64,000 bases of DNA from Chloroflexota bacterium (lineage in GTDB: Bacteria > Chloroflexota > Anaerolineae > Anaerolineales > Villigracilaceae). The stretch spans positions 26,881-90,880 of the forward strand of contig JACRLC010000067.1 of assembly GCA_016235425.1 (NCBI GenBank). Direction: 5' to 3'. Within the stretch, counting starts at the first letter, position 1. Every line of letters begins with the position of its first letter. Below the pieces are notes generated by a model. It saw nothing but the letters and a program-made list of their open reading frames with translations, had not been told where the DNA came from and made no database searches. The position numbers and the translations under genes are program-made. Shown here one piece after another: positions 43,317 through 51,554 of the stretch.

Positions 43317-44588
43317 CTAATATCTCCTGCTGAAACGATTGCGAAGCAGGATGGCCGAGGCGTTCAAACTGAGCAGCATGATCAGCAAGACCAAAATGGT
43401 GGCCGCGGCTGCACTGCGGAACTCCGCCTGCGGACGGGATGTCCACTGGTAAATTTGGATGGGAAGGGTGGTGAACTTGGAAAACGGCGAGGTGGGATCG
43501 AAGGAAATCGCGGTGGACGCGCCCACGACAACGAGCGGAGCCGTCTCGCCGATGGCGCGCGAGACGGCGAGGATGGTTCCCGTCAGAATGCCGGGCATGG
43601 CGTTCGGGATGACGTGTGACCAAATGGTCTGCCATTTGGTTGCGCCGATCCCGTAGCTGGCCTTACGCAATGACTGCGGGACGGCGCGGATGGCTTCCTG
43701 GGCGTTGATAATGATGATCGGAAGCACGAGCAGGCCGAGGGTCAGGCCTGCCGCGAGGATGGTGCGTCCGTTGGCGGTTGTAGGATCAACGAGTCCGAAT
43801 ATCTGTCCGCTCGTCAAAGGTTCCAATGCGCGGACGAAGAGGGCGAGTCCCAAAATCCCGTACACGATGGATGGCACACCCGCGAGGTTGTTGATGTTGG
43901 TTTGAATGATGCGGTTGAGCCAGTTGTCGGTGGCGTACTCTTCGAGGTAGATGGCTGCCCCCACGCCGATGGGAAAGGCGAAGAGGATGGTAAAGATGAT
44001 TGTCCAGAACGAACCGAGGATGGCGGTGCGGACTCCGGTGGAGACGGCTTCGCTGGATTGCGGGCGGGTAATGAAATCGGCCGTGAGCCACGAGACAAAT
44101 TTCAATTGCGCGTTGGGATATTTTTCGGCAATCTCAACGCGGATCTCTGCGCCCTGTGTGAGCGACGGCCACAGGTTCCAGACTTCGACGACTTTGTACT
44201 TAACGATGCGCTCGATGACAACCTGGTATACGTCGGCGCGGGAACGATCGGTGAACGGCTTGTCTTTATCAAGTTTGTTGAACGCGCCGCTGGAAAGTTT
44301 GGATTTCAAGAGGACAACGAGTTGTTCCTTGCTTTGCTCTTCGAGGGAGATCCCATCCACAGCAAGCGAGGCGGGATCCACTTTGGCTTCATAGGCAACG
44401 TAGCCAAAGGCCCCGTCAACGATGTTGATGAGCAAGGCGATGAGCGCAATGATGCCTGCAATCGTGGAGGCCTGAAAGATCAGGGTCCAAACCAGTCCGA
44501 TCCGATTTCGGCCTTCGATGTTGACGTTGTATTCAGTGGTAGATTCCCCTCTCCCTTTGGGAGAGGGGGCAGGGGTGAGGGTTTTCAT
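43317..44588 (-). CDS. pstA: Phosphate ABC transporter permease PstA (copy 1)
   Basis: 423 residues with six membrane helices and a large outer domain between helix 1 and 2 (about 55-185). Permease loop [23 protein letters not shown] is the coupling helix. The N-terminal [16 protein letters not shown] is encoded by a copy of the ccctctcccaaagggagagg repeat. The ATG at 44588 overlaps the pstC stop (ATGA), which argues that the repeat-coded start really is translated. It therefore has a novel, flexible N-terminal tail. Confidence 0.94.
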   Translation of the reverse strand: MKTLTPAPSPKGRGESTTEYNVNIEGRNRIGLVWTLIFQASTIAGIIALIALLINIVDGAFGYVAYEAKVDPASLAVDGISLEEQSKEQLVVLLKSKLSSGAFNKLDKDKPFTDRSRADVYQVVIERIVKYKVVEVWNLWPSLTQGAEIRVEIAEKYPNAQLKFVSWLTADFITRPQSSEAVSTGVRTAILGSFWTIIFTILFAFPIGVGAAIYLEEYATDNWLNRIIQTNINNLAGVPSIVYGILGLALFVRALEPLTSGQIFGLVDPTTANGRTILAAGLTLGLLVLPIIIINAQEAIRAVPQSLRKASYGIGATKWQTIWSHVIPNAMPGILTGTILAVSRAIGETAPLVVVGASTAISFDPTSPFSKFTTLPIQIYQWTSRPQAEFRSAAAATILVLLIMLLSLNASAILLRNRFSRRY

Positions 44589-45529
44589 TCGTACACCTCC
44601 CAGAAGCGGCGCACGATGCGCTGGCTGATGATATTGAGGGTTAATGTGATGAAGAATAACAACAACCCAAGCGCGAAGATGCTGTTGTAATCAACCGAGT
44701 CGTAGGCAAGGTCGCCGCCCGAAATGCGGACAATATGGCCGGTGATCGTCTCTGCTCCTTCAAAGGGATTGAAAGTGAAGTTCGGCCCCGCACCCGCCGC
44801 AACGGCCACGATCATCGTCTCGCCAATGGCGCGTGAGATGCCGATGATGATCGCCGCGGCGATGCCGGACAAGGCGGCTGGCACGACCACCTGGAGGGCG
44901 GCCTCCAGTTTGGTAGCCCCCATGCCATACGCGGCTTCCCGCAGGGAGCGCGGCACTGCGCTGAGGGCGTCTTCGGTCATGGATGTGATCAGCGGCAGGA
45001 TCAGGATTCCCATCACCAGACCCGCCGAAGCGGTATTGTAGATCTGCACCACTTCATTCCCGAAGACGGATCGCAGCAGCGGCGTCATGAACATCAGCGC
45101 GAAGTAACCGTAAACAATGGTGGGAATGCCTGCCAGCACTTCCAACACCGGCTTGAGGATGCTCCGCACCTTTGGGCTGGCATATTCGCTCAGGTAAATT
45201 GCGACTCCCATGCCCAGCGGGATGGCAATGGCCATGGCAATGACGGTTGTCATCATCGTTGCAGTGACCAGCGGCCAGATGCCGAATTTGCCGACGTGCG
45301 GTTTCCATTCCACGGAGGCGATGGTTCCGATGAGGTTGAATTCAGGCATTTGGAAAAAAAGCAGGGCTTCCTTGCCCAATTCATAGACAATGCCGATGGT
45401 CGTAAAAATGGAAAAGAAACCGCTGAAAAAGAGCAATCCTTGAATCACGAGTTCGCCGACGCGTAACTTGCGGCGAAGGTTCAGAGGTCTTTTATCGGTC
45501 TCCACCCATTTGATGGTTGACTCAGCCAT
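44585..45529 (-). CDS. pstC: Phosphate ABC transporter permease PstC (copy 1)
   Basis: 314 residues, six helices; coupling motif [22 protein letters not shown] and [24 protein letters not shown]. Forms the channel with PstA. 119 bp after pstS, with a hairpin in the gap. Confidence 0.95.
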   Translation of the reverse strand: MAESTIKWVETDKRPLNLRRKLRVGELVIQGLLFFSGFFSIFTTIGIVYELGKEALLFFQMPEFNLIGTIASVEWKPHVGKFGIWPLVTATMMTTVIAMAIAIPLGMGVAIYLSEYASPKVRSILKPVLEVLAGIPTIVYGYFALMFMTPLLRSVFGNEVVQIYNTASAGLVMGILILPLITSMTEDALSAVPRSLREAAYGMGATKLEAALQVVVPAALSGIAAAIIIGISRAIGETMIVAVAAGAGPNFTFNPFEGAETITGHIVRISGGDLAYDSVDYNSIFALGLLLFFITLTLNIISQRIVRRFWEVYE

Positions 45530-45572
45530 AATACGGTCTCCAGGCTAAATTCATTGCATAAACACGTAAATT

Positions 45573-45600
45573 CCTTCCCTCTTCAAAAGAAGAGGGAAGG
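45573..45600 (-). promoter_or_regulatory. Hairpin between pstS and pstC
   Basis: ccttccctctt / aagagggaagg, 11-bp perfect stem with six-base loop, followed by AATTT on the minus strand. A partial terminator or stabiliser here would make more PstS than PstC, as is usual in pst operons (inference). Confidence 0.5.
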
Positions 45601-45648
45601 TGTTTGGTTTTCAGAGAAGTGAGAGGACTCCTCGGAACAACCCGATGA

Positions 45649-46716
45649 CTAGTTGCCAGTGGCCGTCATCCAGGCATCGAGGTTTTCCTGCGCCTTCGCT
45701 TCACTGACGGGGAAGTAACCAACGTCCACGATTTCATCGGTCACATTGGTGAGATAGAAGTAGATGAAAGCCGCAACCTGGGGTTTTTCCTGCATGATCG
45801 CCGCATCTGAGTAGATGAAGAGCGGGCGGGAGATCGGGTACTCACCGGATTCAGCCGTCTCAGCCGTAGGAGCGATGCCGTTCAAAGAGAGAGCGGTCAG
45901 GGTGTCTTCGTTCTCGAGGTAGTAGGCGTATCCAAAGTAGCCAATCGCGTACGGGCTGCCCTGCACACCCTGGACAAGCACGTTGTCATCTTCCGACAAC
46001 TGGATGTTGGCGGCTTCGAGAATGGCTTTCTCGCCAGCCTCAACGTCAGCCTTGCCTTCAGCATTCGGGTGGGCAGGAGCCATCACAGCCTCAACGAAGA
46101 AGTCGAAAGTGCCGGAATCGGTTCCAGGCGAGAAGCGCTGGATCGGTTCGGCAGGCCACTCGGGGCGGACATCCGACCACTTCTCGGCAGTCGAGAAGAT
46201 CAGGGCCAGTTCTTCGAGTGTCACGTCGGTCACGAAATCGTTTTCCTTGCTCACGGCAATCGTCAACGCATCAATGCCCACCTGGAATTCAATCGGGGTG
46301 CGAGCCGGGCTGAGCGCCGCGCAGGATTCCACTTCACTATCCTTGATGGCGCGGGAAGCGTTGGAGATGTCGGTTTCGCCGGTCTTGCAGAAGCGCTCGA
46401 AACCGCCGCCGGAGCCGATGGAATCAACGGTGATGTTTCCGGCAAAGCCTTCCTCTTCGAAGCGTTGTTTCATGCGTTCGGAGAGCGGGAAGACAGTGGA
46501 TGAACCAGCGGTAACGATGTCGCCAGAGACGGCGTCAGGCAAATACATCGCCATCGGGTCTTCAACGGGAGCGGCGGTGGGAGCTTCAGTGGGGGCTTCG
46601 GTGGGAGCCGCGGCTTCCGTGGGCGCTTCGGCAGCAGTGGCGGGCGCGCCGCAGGCCGCGAGCAGTACACTCAAAGCAACCAGCACAAATAAAACGGGAC
46701 GAACAAATTTGGTCAT
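45649..46716 (-). CDS. pstS: Phosphate-binding lipoprotein PstS (copy 1)
   Basis: 355 residues. Lipobox LLAACGAP, then an Ala/Pro/Glu/Thr-rich spacer of about 30 residues, then the binding domain with AGSSTVFPLSERMKQRFE, DSIGSGGGFERFCKTGETDISNASR and DSGTFDFFVEAVM, the phosphate-contact loops. Preceded by a strong ribosome site (aaaggagaaaaaga) and a Pho-box array. First gene of pstSCAB-arsC. Confidence 0.96.
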   Translation of the reverse strand: MTKFVRPVLFVLVALSVLLAACGAPATAAEAPTEAAAPTEAPTEAPTAAPVEDPMAMYLPDAVSGDIVTAGSSTVFPLSERMKQRFEEEGFAGNITVDSIGSGGGFERFCKTGETDISNASRAIKDSEVESCAALSPARTPIEFQVGIDALTIAVSKENDFVTDVTLEELALIFSTAEKWSDVRPEWPAEPIQRFSPGTDSGTFDFFVEAVMAPAHPNAEGKADVEAGEKAILEAANIQLSEDDNVLVQGVQGSPYAIGYFGYAYYLENEDTLTALSLNGIAPTAETAESGEYPISRPLFIYSDAAIMQEKPQVAAFIYFYLTNVTDEIVDVGYFPVSEAKAQENLDAWMTATGN

Positions 46717-46752
46717 TTCTTTTTCTCCTTTGATTTATTAACAATGCCATCT

Positions 46753-46802
46753 TATCAACCGGCTTTTAATGAGATTGGAAGATTGGGTTAACATCCGGTT
46801 AA
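46753..46802 (-). promoter_or_regulatory. Pho-box array upstream of pstS (PhoB binding)
   Basis: On the minus strand five hexamers at an exact 11-base spacing: TTAACC (46797-46802), TTAACC (46786-46791), TTCCAA (46775-46780), TTAAAA (46764-46769), TTGATA (46753-46758). Direct repeats with this period are the signature of PhoB/PhoP family sites. Confidence 0.75.
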
Positions 46803-46811
46803 ATTAAATCG

Positions 46812-46842
46812 GTTCCACTCGCAGTTCAACTGCGAGTGGAAC
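46812..46842. repeat. Intergenic hairpin
   Basis: gttccactcgcag / ctgcgagtggaac, perfect 13-bp stem with a five-base loop, just upstream of the pstS Pho boxes; no U-run. Confidence 0.6.
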
Positions 46843-46862
46843 GGGGACCGGTTTAAATTGCC

Positions 46863-47008
46863 CGCCTTACGCAAAACATTGGGATGCCCAAACACCTGTC
46901 CTTCGACTACGCTCGACAAGCACTCGCTCCGCTCAGGACGAATATTTCGCGCAGAGCGGAGAGCGGGGGGTGTCCCCGCTCGCAGTCGAAGCGCAGGTGC
47001 GTAAGGTG
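46863..47008. repeat. MITE-like dispersed repeat
   Basis: About 146 bp between cgccttacgca and tgcgtaaggtg (10 of 11 complementary), containing cttcgac..gctcgacaag and gcggagagcgggg..gtccccgctcgcagtcgaagcgcaggtg. The inner part resembles 973-1075. Confidence 0.5.
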
Positions 47009-47017
47009 AGTAAATTA

Positions 47018-47048
47018 ATTGCCCGCCAGTCCTGTTCTGGCGGGCAAT
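47018..47048 (-). terminator. Terminator after the surE operon
   Basis: attgcccgccag / ctggcgggcaat, perfect 12-bp stem, seven-base loop; minus-strand tail is TAATTTAC, only weakly U-rich. Confidence 0.55.
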
Positions 47049-47099
47049 GTCTCACGAGGAGACGGAAGGAGGAGAAGAGCGAGAAAATTTGTTTTGCGA

Positions 47100-47219
47100 T
47101 CAGCCGTAATGAATATCCCTTTGCCGGTCGCCCCATTTTGCGGCAACGAACGCGGTCCACAAGAAAACGGTTAGGGGGATACTCACTACCAGATAGGTTC
47201 CCAAACAGAGATATAACAT
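47100..47219 (-). CDS. Small membrane protein A (39 residues), not usually annotated
   Basis: ATG 47219 has a strong aaggag six bases upstream and lies 15 bp after the surE stop. One hydrophobic span (residues about 3-27, CLGTYLVVSIPLTVFLW) followed by a charged tail ending DRQRDIHYG. Probably translated as the last gene of the PHP-B-surE-A operon. It shares topology, but not obvious sequence, with small proteins B and C. Confidence 0.7.
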   Translation of the reverse strand: MLYLCLGTYLVVSIPLTVFLWTAFVAAKWGDRQRDIHYG

Positions 47220-47234
47220 CGTAACTCCTTGTGT

Positions 47235-48065
47235 TTACTCCGCGGAATTCTTGAGGGCAAACACGTCTGTTTGAAGCAATGGCTGGGCGGGACCATCCCA
47301 TTGCCAGGTGTTAAGATCGGTCAACGCGCGATACGCCGTGAGGTCCAATTGCAGAGGCGTGACCGAAACAAAGCCCTCGGCCAGCGCGCCCACGTCCGAG
47401 CCGCGTTCGGGGACGCCGGTCGGTGCGTCGCCGCCGATCCAGTAATAGGGGCGGTTGCGCGGGTCGATCCTTTCGTCCAGGCGGCTGTGATAAACGCGCA
47501 ACCCGAGCCGCGTCAAGGAAATGCCGCGAATTTTTTCATCCGGCAGGAACGGCACATTTACGTTGAGCAGAATTTCCTGCGGAAGCCCATTCTCGATCAC
47601 CTGCTGAACCACACGCCGGGCCGCACGCGCCGCCGGGGCATAATCCACTTCACCGATGTAACCTTCCACGGCTTCAAGTGAAACGGCAATGCCCGGTACG
47701 CCTGCGATCACCGCTTCCATCGCCGCGGTGACCGTGCCGGAGTAAGTTACATCGTGGCCCAAATTCGCACCCAGGTTAATTCCAGATACCACCAGGTCAA
47801 TCGGTTCCTTGAAATAGCCAAGCGCCGCAAGCGCCACACAATCCGACGGAGCGCCATCGCTGGCAAAGGCTGGCGTCCCATCCGCAAGCCGGACCTCTTT
47901 CACACGCAAAGCGCGATCCAGCGTTTTGACGTGCCCGCCGCCGGACCAATTTCGATCCGGCGCAAGGATGCTCACATTTCCCAGCTCACGCATCTCCTGC
48001 ACCAGCGCCAGCAAGCCGGGAGCCATCACCCCATCATCATTGGTAACGAGAATGTGTTTTTCCAT
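47235..48065 (-). CDS. surE: 5'/3'-nucleotidase SurE
   Basis: 276 residues. N-terminal HILVTNDDGVMAPGLLAL holds the two metal-binding aspartates; VSGINLGANLGHDVTYSGTVTAAMEAV the conserved Asn/Gly loop. SurE hydrolyses nucleoside monophosphates and so can release phosphate. Its ATG overlaps the stop of small protein B (TAATG), so they are translationally coupled. C-terminus longer than E. coli SurE by about 20 residues. Confidence 0.95.
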   Translation of the reverse strand: MEKHILVTNDDGVMAPGLLALVQEMRELGNVSILAPDRNWSGGGHVKTLDRALRVKEVRLADGTPAFASDGAPSDCVALAALGYFKEPIDLVVSGINLGANLGHDVTYSGTVTAAMEAVIAGVPGIAVSLEAVEGYIGEVDYAPAARAARRVVQQVIENGLPQEILLNVNVPFLPDEKIRGISLTRLGLRVYHSRLDERIDPRNRPYYWIGGDAPTGVPERGSDVGALAEGFVSVTPLQLDLTAYRALTDLNTWQWDGPAQPLLQTDVFALKNSAE

Positions 48066-48166
48066 TACTTACCTGAATTTAAATATTTTCGACGCTTCTG
48101 GACCGCGTCCACCGAGACGACGATCATCAACCCGGTCACCATTGCGCCAAGAAAAATCGCTTCCAT
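48065..48166 (-). CDS. Small membrane protein B (33 residues), not usually annotated
   Basis: ATG 48166 follows the PHP-gene stop by 10 bases with a near-perfect aaggaggt ribosome site. One span (about residues 4-20) then VDAVQKRRKYLNSGK. Its stop overlaps the surE start codon. Closely similar to small protein C (49032-49142): both begin ME/D, IFLG, then a span, V-D, two variable, K-RR, L, G-K. I read them as paralogues of a family I do not recognise. Confidence 0.8.
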   Translation of the reverse strand: MEAIFLGAMVTGLMIVVSVDAVQKRRKYLNSGK

Positions 48167-48176
48167 TCGGACCTCC

Positions 48177-48884
48177 TTATTGCGCGGCCAACGATAAGCG
48201 GTTGACTGCGCTGGCGGCATATTTCGTTAACCAACTGCCGAGAATTTTGGCCGTATTCCATTCCTTGTCCTTGCGAACGACCGTCGTTCCCTCCTGCAAA
48301 GCGGTGAGGAAATCTGCGGCGCTCGAACCGGGAAATTCCGTTACGCCAAGCCCGATCGCATCGAGCACGTGCGCGTCACTGCTTCCGGTCTTTGCAACGT
48401 GGTAGCGGTCGGCGAGAATGTCCGCGTAGTGATTGCCTTCCCGATCCAAAGTCGTGGCGTTGTAGGTTTCAATTCCGAGCAGGGTTTCGGCCGCTTCCGG
48501 TTTACGAATAACACTTGCAATCGCGTACCACGTCAGGCTCTTCATCCCCACGCCAACTGCCGTTGGATGCGGGGCGATGCAATACCCTCCCAGCCTGCGG
48601 ACTTTCCTTAACGTGTCGAGCAAAGACAGGCCGCGCTGGATTTTTTGCGTCACGTTCAAGGCGAGCAGGTCGCCATCGGCTGTCGTAATTTCAATGCCGG
48701 GGATTACTTCCAGACCATAGTTTGGAGCAAGCTCCACTGCCTTCAACGCGCCCCTGATCTCGTCGTGGTCGGTGATTGCGATCACGTCCAGCCCCACCTG
48801 GCTGGCGCGCTCTAAAACAGCGGGGACAGTTGCCGTGCCATCATAGCTGTAAATGGTATGTGTGTGTAAATCTGCGAGTCCCAT
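48177..48884 (-). CDS. PHP-domain phosphoesterase
   Basis: 235 residues from ATG 48884 with aaggag five bases upstream. PHP metal motifs: DLHTHTIYSYDG, ITDHDEIRG, PGIEITTADGDL, YCIAPHPTAVGVG, KTGSSDAH. Relatives include nucleoside 3',5'-bisphosphate phosphatases and histidinol phosphatases; the short single-domain form here fits an RNA/nucleotide phosphoesterase. First gene of an operon with small protein B, surE and small protein A, preceded by Pho boxes, so it belongs to the phosphate response. Confidence 0.88.
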   Translation of the reverse strand: MGLADLHTHTIYSYDGTATVPAVLERASQVGLDVIAITDHDEIRGALKAVELAPNYGLEVIPGIEITTADGDLLALNVTQKIQRGLSLLDTLRKVRRLGGYCIAPHPTAVGVGMKSLTWYAIASVIRKPEAAETLLGIETYNATTLDREGNHYADILADRYHVAKTGSSDAHVLDAIGLGVTEFPGSSAADFLTALQEGTTVVRKDKEWNTAKILGSWLTKYAASAVNRLSLAAQ

Positions 48885-48912
48885 GGTTCTCCTTTGTTTC
48901 ATACTCGCAGTC

Positions 48913-48962
48913 TATCAAACGGCAGTTAAGGGCAAATCAAGGGCGGTTTAAGGGTTGGTTAA
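48913..48962 (-). promoter_or_regulatory. Pho-box array upstream of the PHP-surE operon
   Basis: Minus strand, 11-base period: TTAACC (48957-48962), TTAAAC (48946-48951), TTGATT (48935-48940), TTAACT (48924-48929), TTGATA (48913-48918). Same number of half-sites and same last unit (TTGATA) as the pstS array. Confidence 0.75.
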
Positions 48963-48966
48963 CAAA

Positions 48967-49000
48967 CACAAGAGCCTGGGAAGCAGACCAGGCTCTTGTG
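48967..49000 (-). terminator. Intrinsic terminator after small protein C
   Basis: cacaagagcctgg / ccaggctcttgtg, perfect 13-bp stem, eight-base loop, then TTTGTT on the minus strand. It overlaps the upstream edge of the PHP Pho boxes, so it isolates the phoU2 transcript from the PHP operon. Confidence 0.8.
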
Positions 49001-49031
49001 CTGAGGAGAGGAGATGAACATGCGTGGGCGT

Positions 49032-49142
49032 TCAGGAGCGGCGCACCTTTTGCCCGGCCAAAAAGGCGCGGCGCTTTCGGGAGCAGTCCACAATAAACAC
49101 CACAAACAAGGCGGCGATGACTATGCCGAGAAAAATATCCAT
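49032..49142 (-). CDS. Small membrane protein C (36 residues), paralogue of B
   Basis: ATG 49142, no strong ribosome site (only tagg). One span (residues 3-19), then VDCSRKRRAFLAGQK. Compared with protein B: IFLG at the start, VD after the span, KRR and L..G.K at the same distances, i.e. clear paralogy. It lies 75 bp downstream of phoU copy 2 and directly before a terminator, so it is the last gene of that transcript. Confidence 0.72.
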   Translation of the reverse strand: MDIFLGIVIAALFVVFIVDCSRKRRAFLAGQKVRRS

Positions 49143-49217
49143 GCGCCTAGAATAACATGGATTCAAAATTCCGCGCTTTAGAGGAACTTTGCAGGGAGAA
49201 AACAAAAATGTTAAGCC

Positions 49218-49859
49218 CTAAAATTCCCCAGTGACAACAAAATATGTCCGTTCGCAGATGTTCGTTACGCGGTCCGCCATGCGCTCGAGGTTGTGCGCCG
49301 CCGTCAGGATATGGCTCACACTCTCGATCAAACGACCGTCGTGAATGGCCGAGTTCATCAACTCAGTGTACGTATCCATGTACAGAAAATCCACTTCATC
49401 GTCCTCATCGCGGATCTTCATTGCGGCATTAACGTCGTCGTCAACAAAAGCGAGCAGGGCGCGCGTCAGCATGTCTGTGGATTTTTGAGCCATAGCGAAC
49501 AGGGATCGCGGATAATGAGGAACCAGTTCGTTGCCTATTCGAATGCTGACCGAGGCGATTTCCTTCCCATAATCGCCCATACGTTCAAGCTCACTGGTCA
49601 AAGCGAGAACGGATGCCAGCAGGCGCAAATCGCGCGCCATCGGTTGTTGCAGAGCGATCATTACAATGGCATGTGCCTGGATCTGGAAACGTTTTTCGTT
49701 TATCGCTGTATCCTGATGGCAGGCATCGCGGGCGGCTTCCACATCGCCGGTCCGCAGGTCTTCCACCGCATGCAGGACAATCCTATTGACCATCTGCCCC
49801 ATCACCAGAAGTTGTCCCTTGATCTTGAACAGTTCCTCATCCATGCTCCGGCGCGACAT
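49218..49859 (-). CDS. phoU: Phosphate transport regulator PhoU (copy 2)
   Basis: 213 residues. Two PhoU bundles: QDTAINEKRFQIQAHAIVMIA, ELERMGDYGKEIASVSI and NLERMADRVTNICERTYFVVTGE. Divergent from copy 1 but all core motifs are kept. Its ATG directly follows the stop of the upstream gene (TAGATG), with aagg seven bases before it. Confidence 0.93.
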   Translation of the reverse strand: MSRRSMDEELFKIKGQLLVMGQMVNRIVLHAVEDLRTGDVEAARDACHQDTAINEKRFQIQAHAIVMIALQQPMARDLRLLASVLALTSELERMGDYGKEIASVSIRIGNELVPHYPRSLFAMAQKSTDMLTRALLAFVDDDVNAAMKIRDEDDEVDFLYMDTYTELMNSAIHDGRLIESVSHILTAAHNLERMADRVTNICERTYFVVTGEF

Positions 49860-50372
49860 CTAAAAACCTTCGTCCCATTCGAGGCGTGATAACTGTGGGG
49901 ATTTTTCGAGATACAAAATTTCCACATCCTGCCCCGGGGAAACCGTTTCATAGAAATCTTCGGGAATGGACTGCCAGGCGCGCAGGTGATTCTTGAACTG
50001 GTAGCTCACGCGATAGGAGGGCTGGTCATCCACCGTATCCACCCATTTTTGCAGGATCGAACCCTTGGCGATCACGCCCAGCCGATCCAGGGCGCGGGCG
50101 GCGCGGTATCTGAATACCGCGTTGAAAAATAAAATCAATGGCCCAACGAACAGAACAAACAACGTAAATACGCCGCCCAGGGCCATGACCCGGCTCTTCA
50201 TATCCGTAAACAAAAACAGCTTTTCAATCCTGTCCATCGCCTCCGGCAAAAGCAGAATACAGGTTGCCAGTGAAAACAACAACAGGATAAACGTATAAAC
50301 CACATAGAGCCGGATTTGTTGCGCAGGCAATGTAGCCGTCGAGCGGGGACGGGCCGAGAGTTGTGTTTCCAT
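49860..50372 (-). CDS. Membrane protein, DUF3592-like
   Basis: 170 residues. Two membrane helices (about 22-42 and 64-90) and a C-terminal beta-rich domain with AKGSILQKWVDTVDDQPSYRVSYQF and VSPGQDVEILYLEKSPQLSRLE, the pattern of DUF3592 proteins, of unknown role. aagga seven bases before ATG 50372. First gene of a transcript with phoU2 and small protein C, so probably part of the phosphate response. Confidence 0.7.
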   Translation of the reverse strand: METQLSARPRSTATLPAQQIRLYVVYTFILLLFSLATCILLLPEAMDRIEKLFLFTDMKSRVMALGGVFTLFVLFVGPLILFFNAVFRYRAARALDRLGVIAKGSILQKWVDTVDDQPSYRVSYQFKNHLRAWQSIPEDFYETVSPGQDVEILYLEKSPQLSRLEWDEGF

Positions 50373-50403
50373 CGCTTTTCCTTATCTAACTCACTTCACG
50401 CAC

Positions 50404-50460
50404 CGTCCCGCAGGTTTTCTCGCAAAACTCAAGTGAATCACCCAAACCTGCGGGACGTTT
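50404..50460. terminator. Hairpin between glycosyltransferase-like gene and DUF3592 gene
   Basis: cgtcccgcaggttt (50404-50417) and aaacctgcgggacg (50444-50457), perfect 14-bp arms, 26-base loop. A TTTT run follows only on the plus strand, so termination on the minus strand is uncertain. Confidence 0.5.
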
Positions 50461-50466
50461 TGCTGC

Positions 50467-51495
50467 CTAAAATGAATCCGCCTTTTCCCAACGCGGGCGG
50501 GAACGCAGGCCGCGGCGCACCTGTTCCAGCACCGGCATAGGCGTATGCAAAACGCGGCGGCATATATTCGCAATCCGCTCGCCGGCGACTCCACCGTTTT
50601 GAATGGGCATCAGGCGGCGCAGCTCGTCCAAATTGAGATTGGTGTACAACTCCTTGCCAAGCGCCTCCGCCACAAACGTGCAGGTGGATTGCTGGGTGAT
50701 CACCACCGAAGCGTTGGCGATCATGTGATCCACATTCCCATATGCGTACACCAGCGCCCCGGGCGAATTTCGGTAAATCTCACGCGTTGCGCGCTCCACG
50801 TTCTCGGTTGGATGCAATTTAAAAATCAACTGGCGGCCCGCGGCAATCTCATTGCATTTGCGGATAAAGGCAATTCGATCATCGGCGCGGAATGATTCGC
50901 GCAGAGGCGAGGTGGCAGCCAATACGTGATCGTGAAACGGAAAATCATTGTCTTGCAAACTCTGCACATTGTCGAAATTGGGAATCCCCGTCACGGCAAT
51001 CTTTTCGGGCTTCACACCCTTGCGAATAAAATGCGCGGCATATCCTTCGGATGCCACGCAGAAAATATCGTACGCATCAGACAGGCCGTTTGTGGATGTG
51101 TTGGCAAGATAGCGCGGCAGTTTCAGCCGCTTCACCAGCTTATACACCCAGGTCTCCGGCTCAGTGATGCCCTCCTGTACCAGCACCAGCCGTTTGCCGC
51201 GAATATTTTTCTGCACAATCAAATCACTGCAAGTCACCACCAGGTCATATTCCCGCCTCGCGCCGCGCGCATCCACATTCAACATGTTGCGCGCCAGATA
51301 ATCCTTCGTGTCGCGCAAATGACGCCCGCCCAGCACGCTGAAATCCAGCCATCCCATGCGGGCCATCCAATCAATCAACCCATCAGCAAAGTAGGGAGTG
51401 AAATAGCAATTGTGTTCCCCCAGGTTCTTCGCAATTTTGTGCATCATTGTTGTCTGGTTTAGGGAGCCGCAAATGAAAAGAATATTTTGAGTCAT
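50467..51495 (-). CDS. GT-B glycosyltransferase/epimerase-like protein
   Basis: 342 residues, cytoplasmic. NILFICGSLNQTTMMHKIAK start and LIFKLHPTENVERATREIY then VVITQQSTCTFVAEALGKELY, which is the KLHP.E and S-T-.-E-A pattern of nucleotide-sugar GT-B enzymes such as UDP-GlcNAc 2-epimerases and CDP-glycerol glycerophosphotransferases. The exact reaction is not clear. In a phosphate island a role in replacing phospholipids or phosphate-containing wall polymers is attractive (inference). Confidence 0.6.
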   Translation of the reverse strand: MTQNILFICGSLNQTTMMHKIAKNLGEHNCYFTPYFADGLIDWMARMGWLDFSVLGGRHLRDTKDYLARNMLNVDARGARREYDLVVTCSDLIVQKNIRGKRLVLVQEGITEPETWVYKLVKRLKLPRYLANTSTNGLSDAYDIFCVASEGYAAHFIRKGVKPEKIAVTGIPNFDNVQSLQDNDFPFHDHVLAATSPLRESFRADDRIAFIRKCNEIAAGRQLIFKLHPTENVERATREIYRNSPGALVYAYGNVDHMIANASVVITQQSTCTFVAEALGKELYTNLNLDELRRLMPIQNGGVAGERIANICRRVLHTPMPVLEQVRRGLRSRPRWEKADSF

Positions 51496-51499
51496 AAAA

Positions 51500-51528
51500 G
51501 CCTCGGTGTTTTTTCATTCTACCGAGGC
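51500..51528 (-). terminator. Terminator after phoR, abutting the next start codon
   Basis: gcctcggt / accgaggc, 8-bp stem, followed on the minus strand by TTTT and directly by the ATG of the next gene (51495). Confidence 0.65.
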
Positions 51529-51554
51529 GTTATTAAGAACAGCGCAATAAACTG

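Noticed and set aside
46863..47008. A coding frame in the pstS-surE intergenic region
   Set aside because: Only repeat sequence with short frames and no ribosome sites; the real small gene is at 47100-47219.
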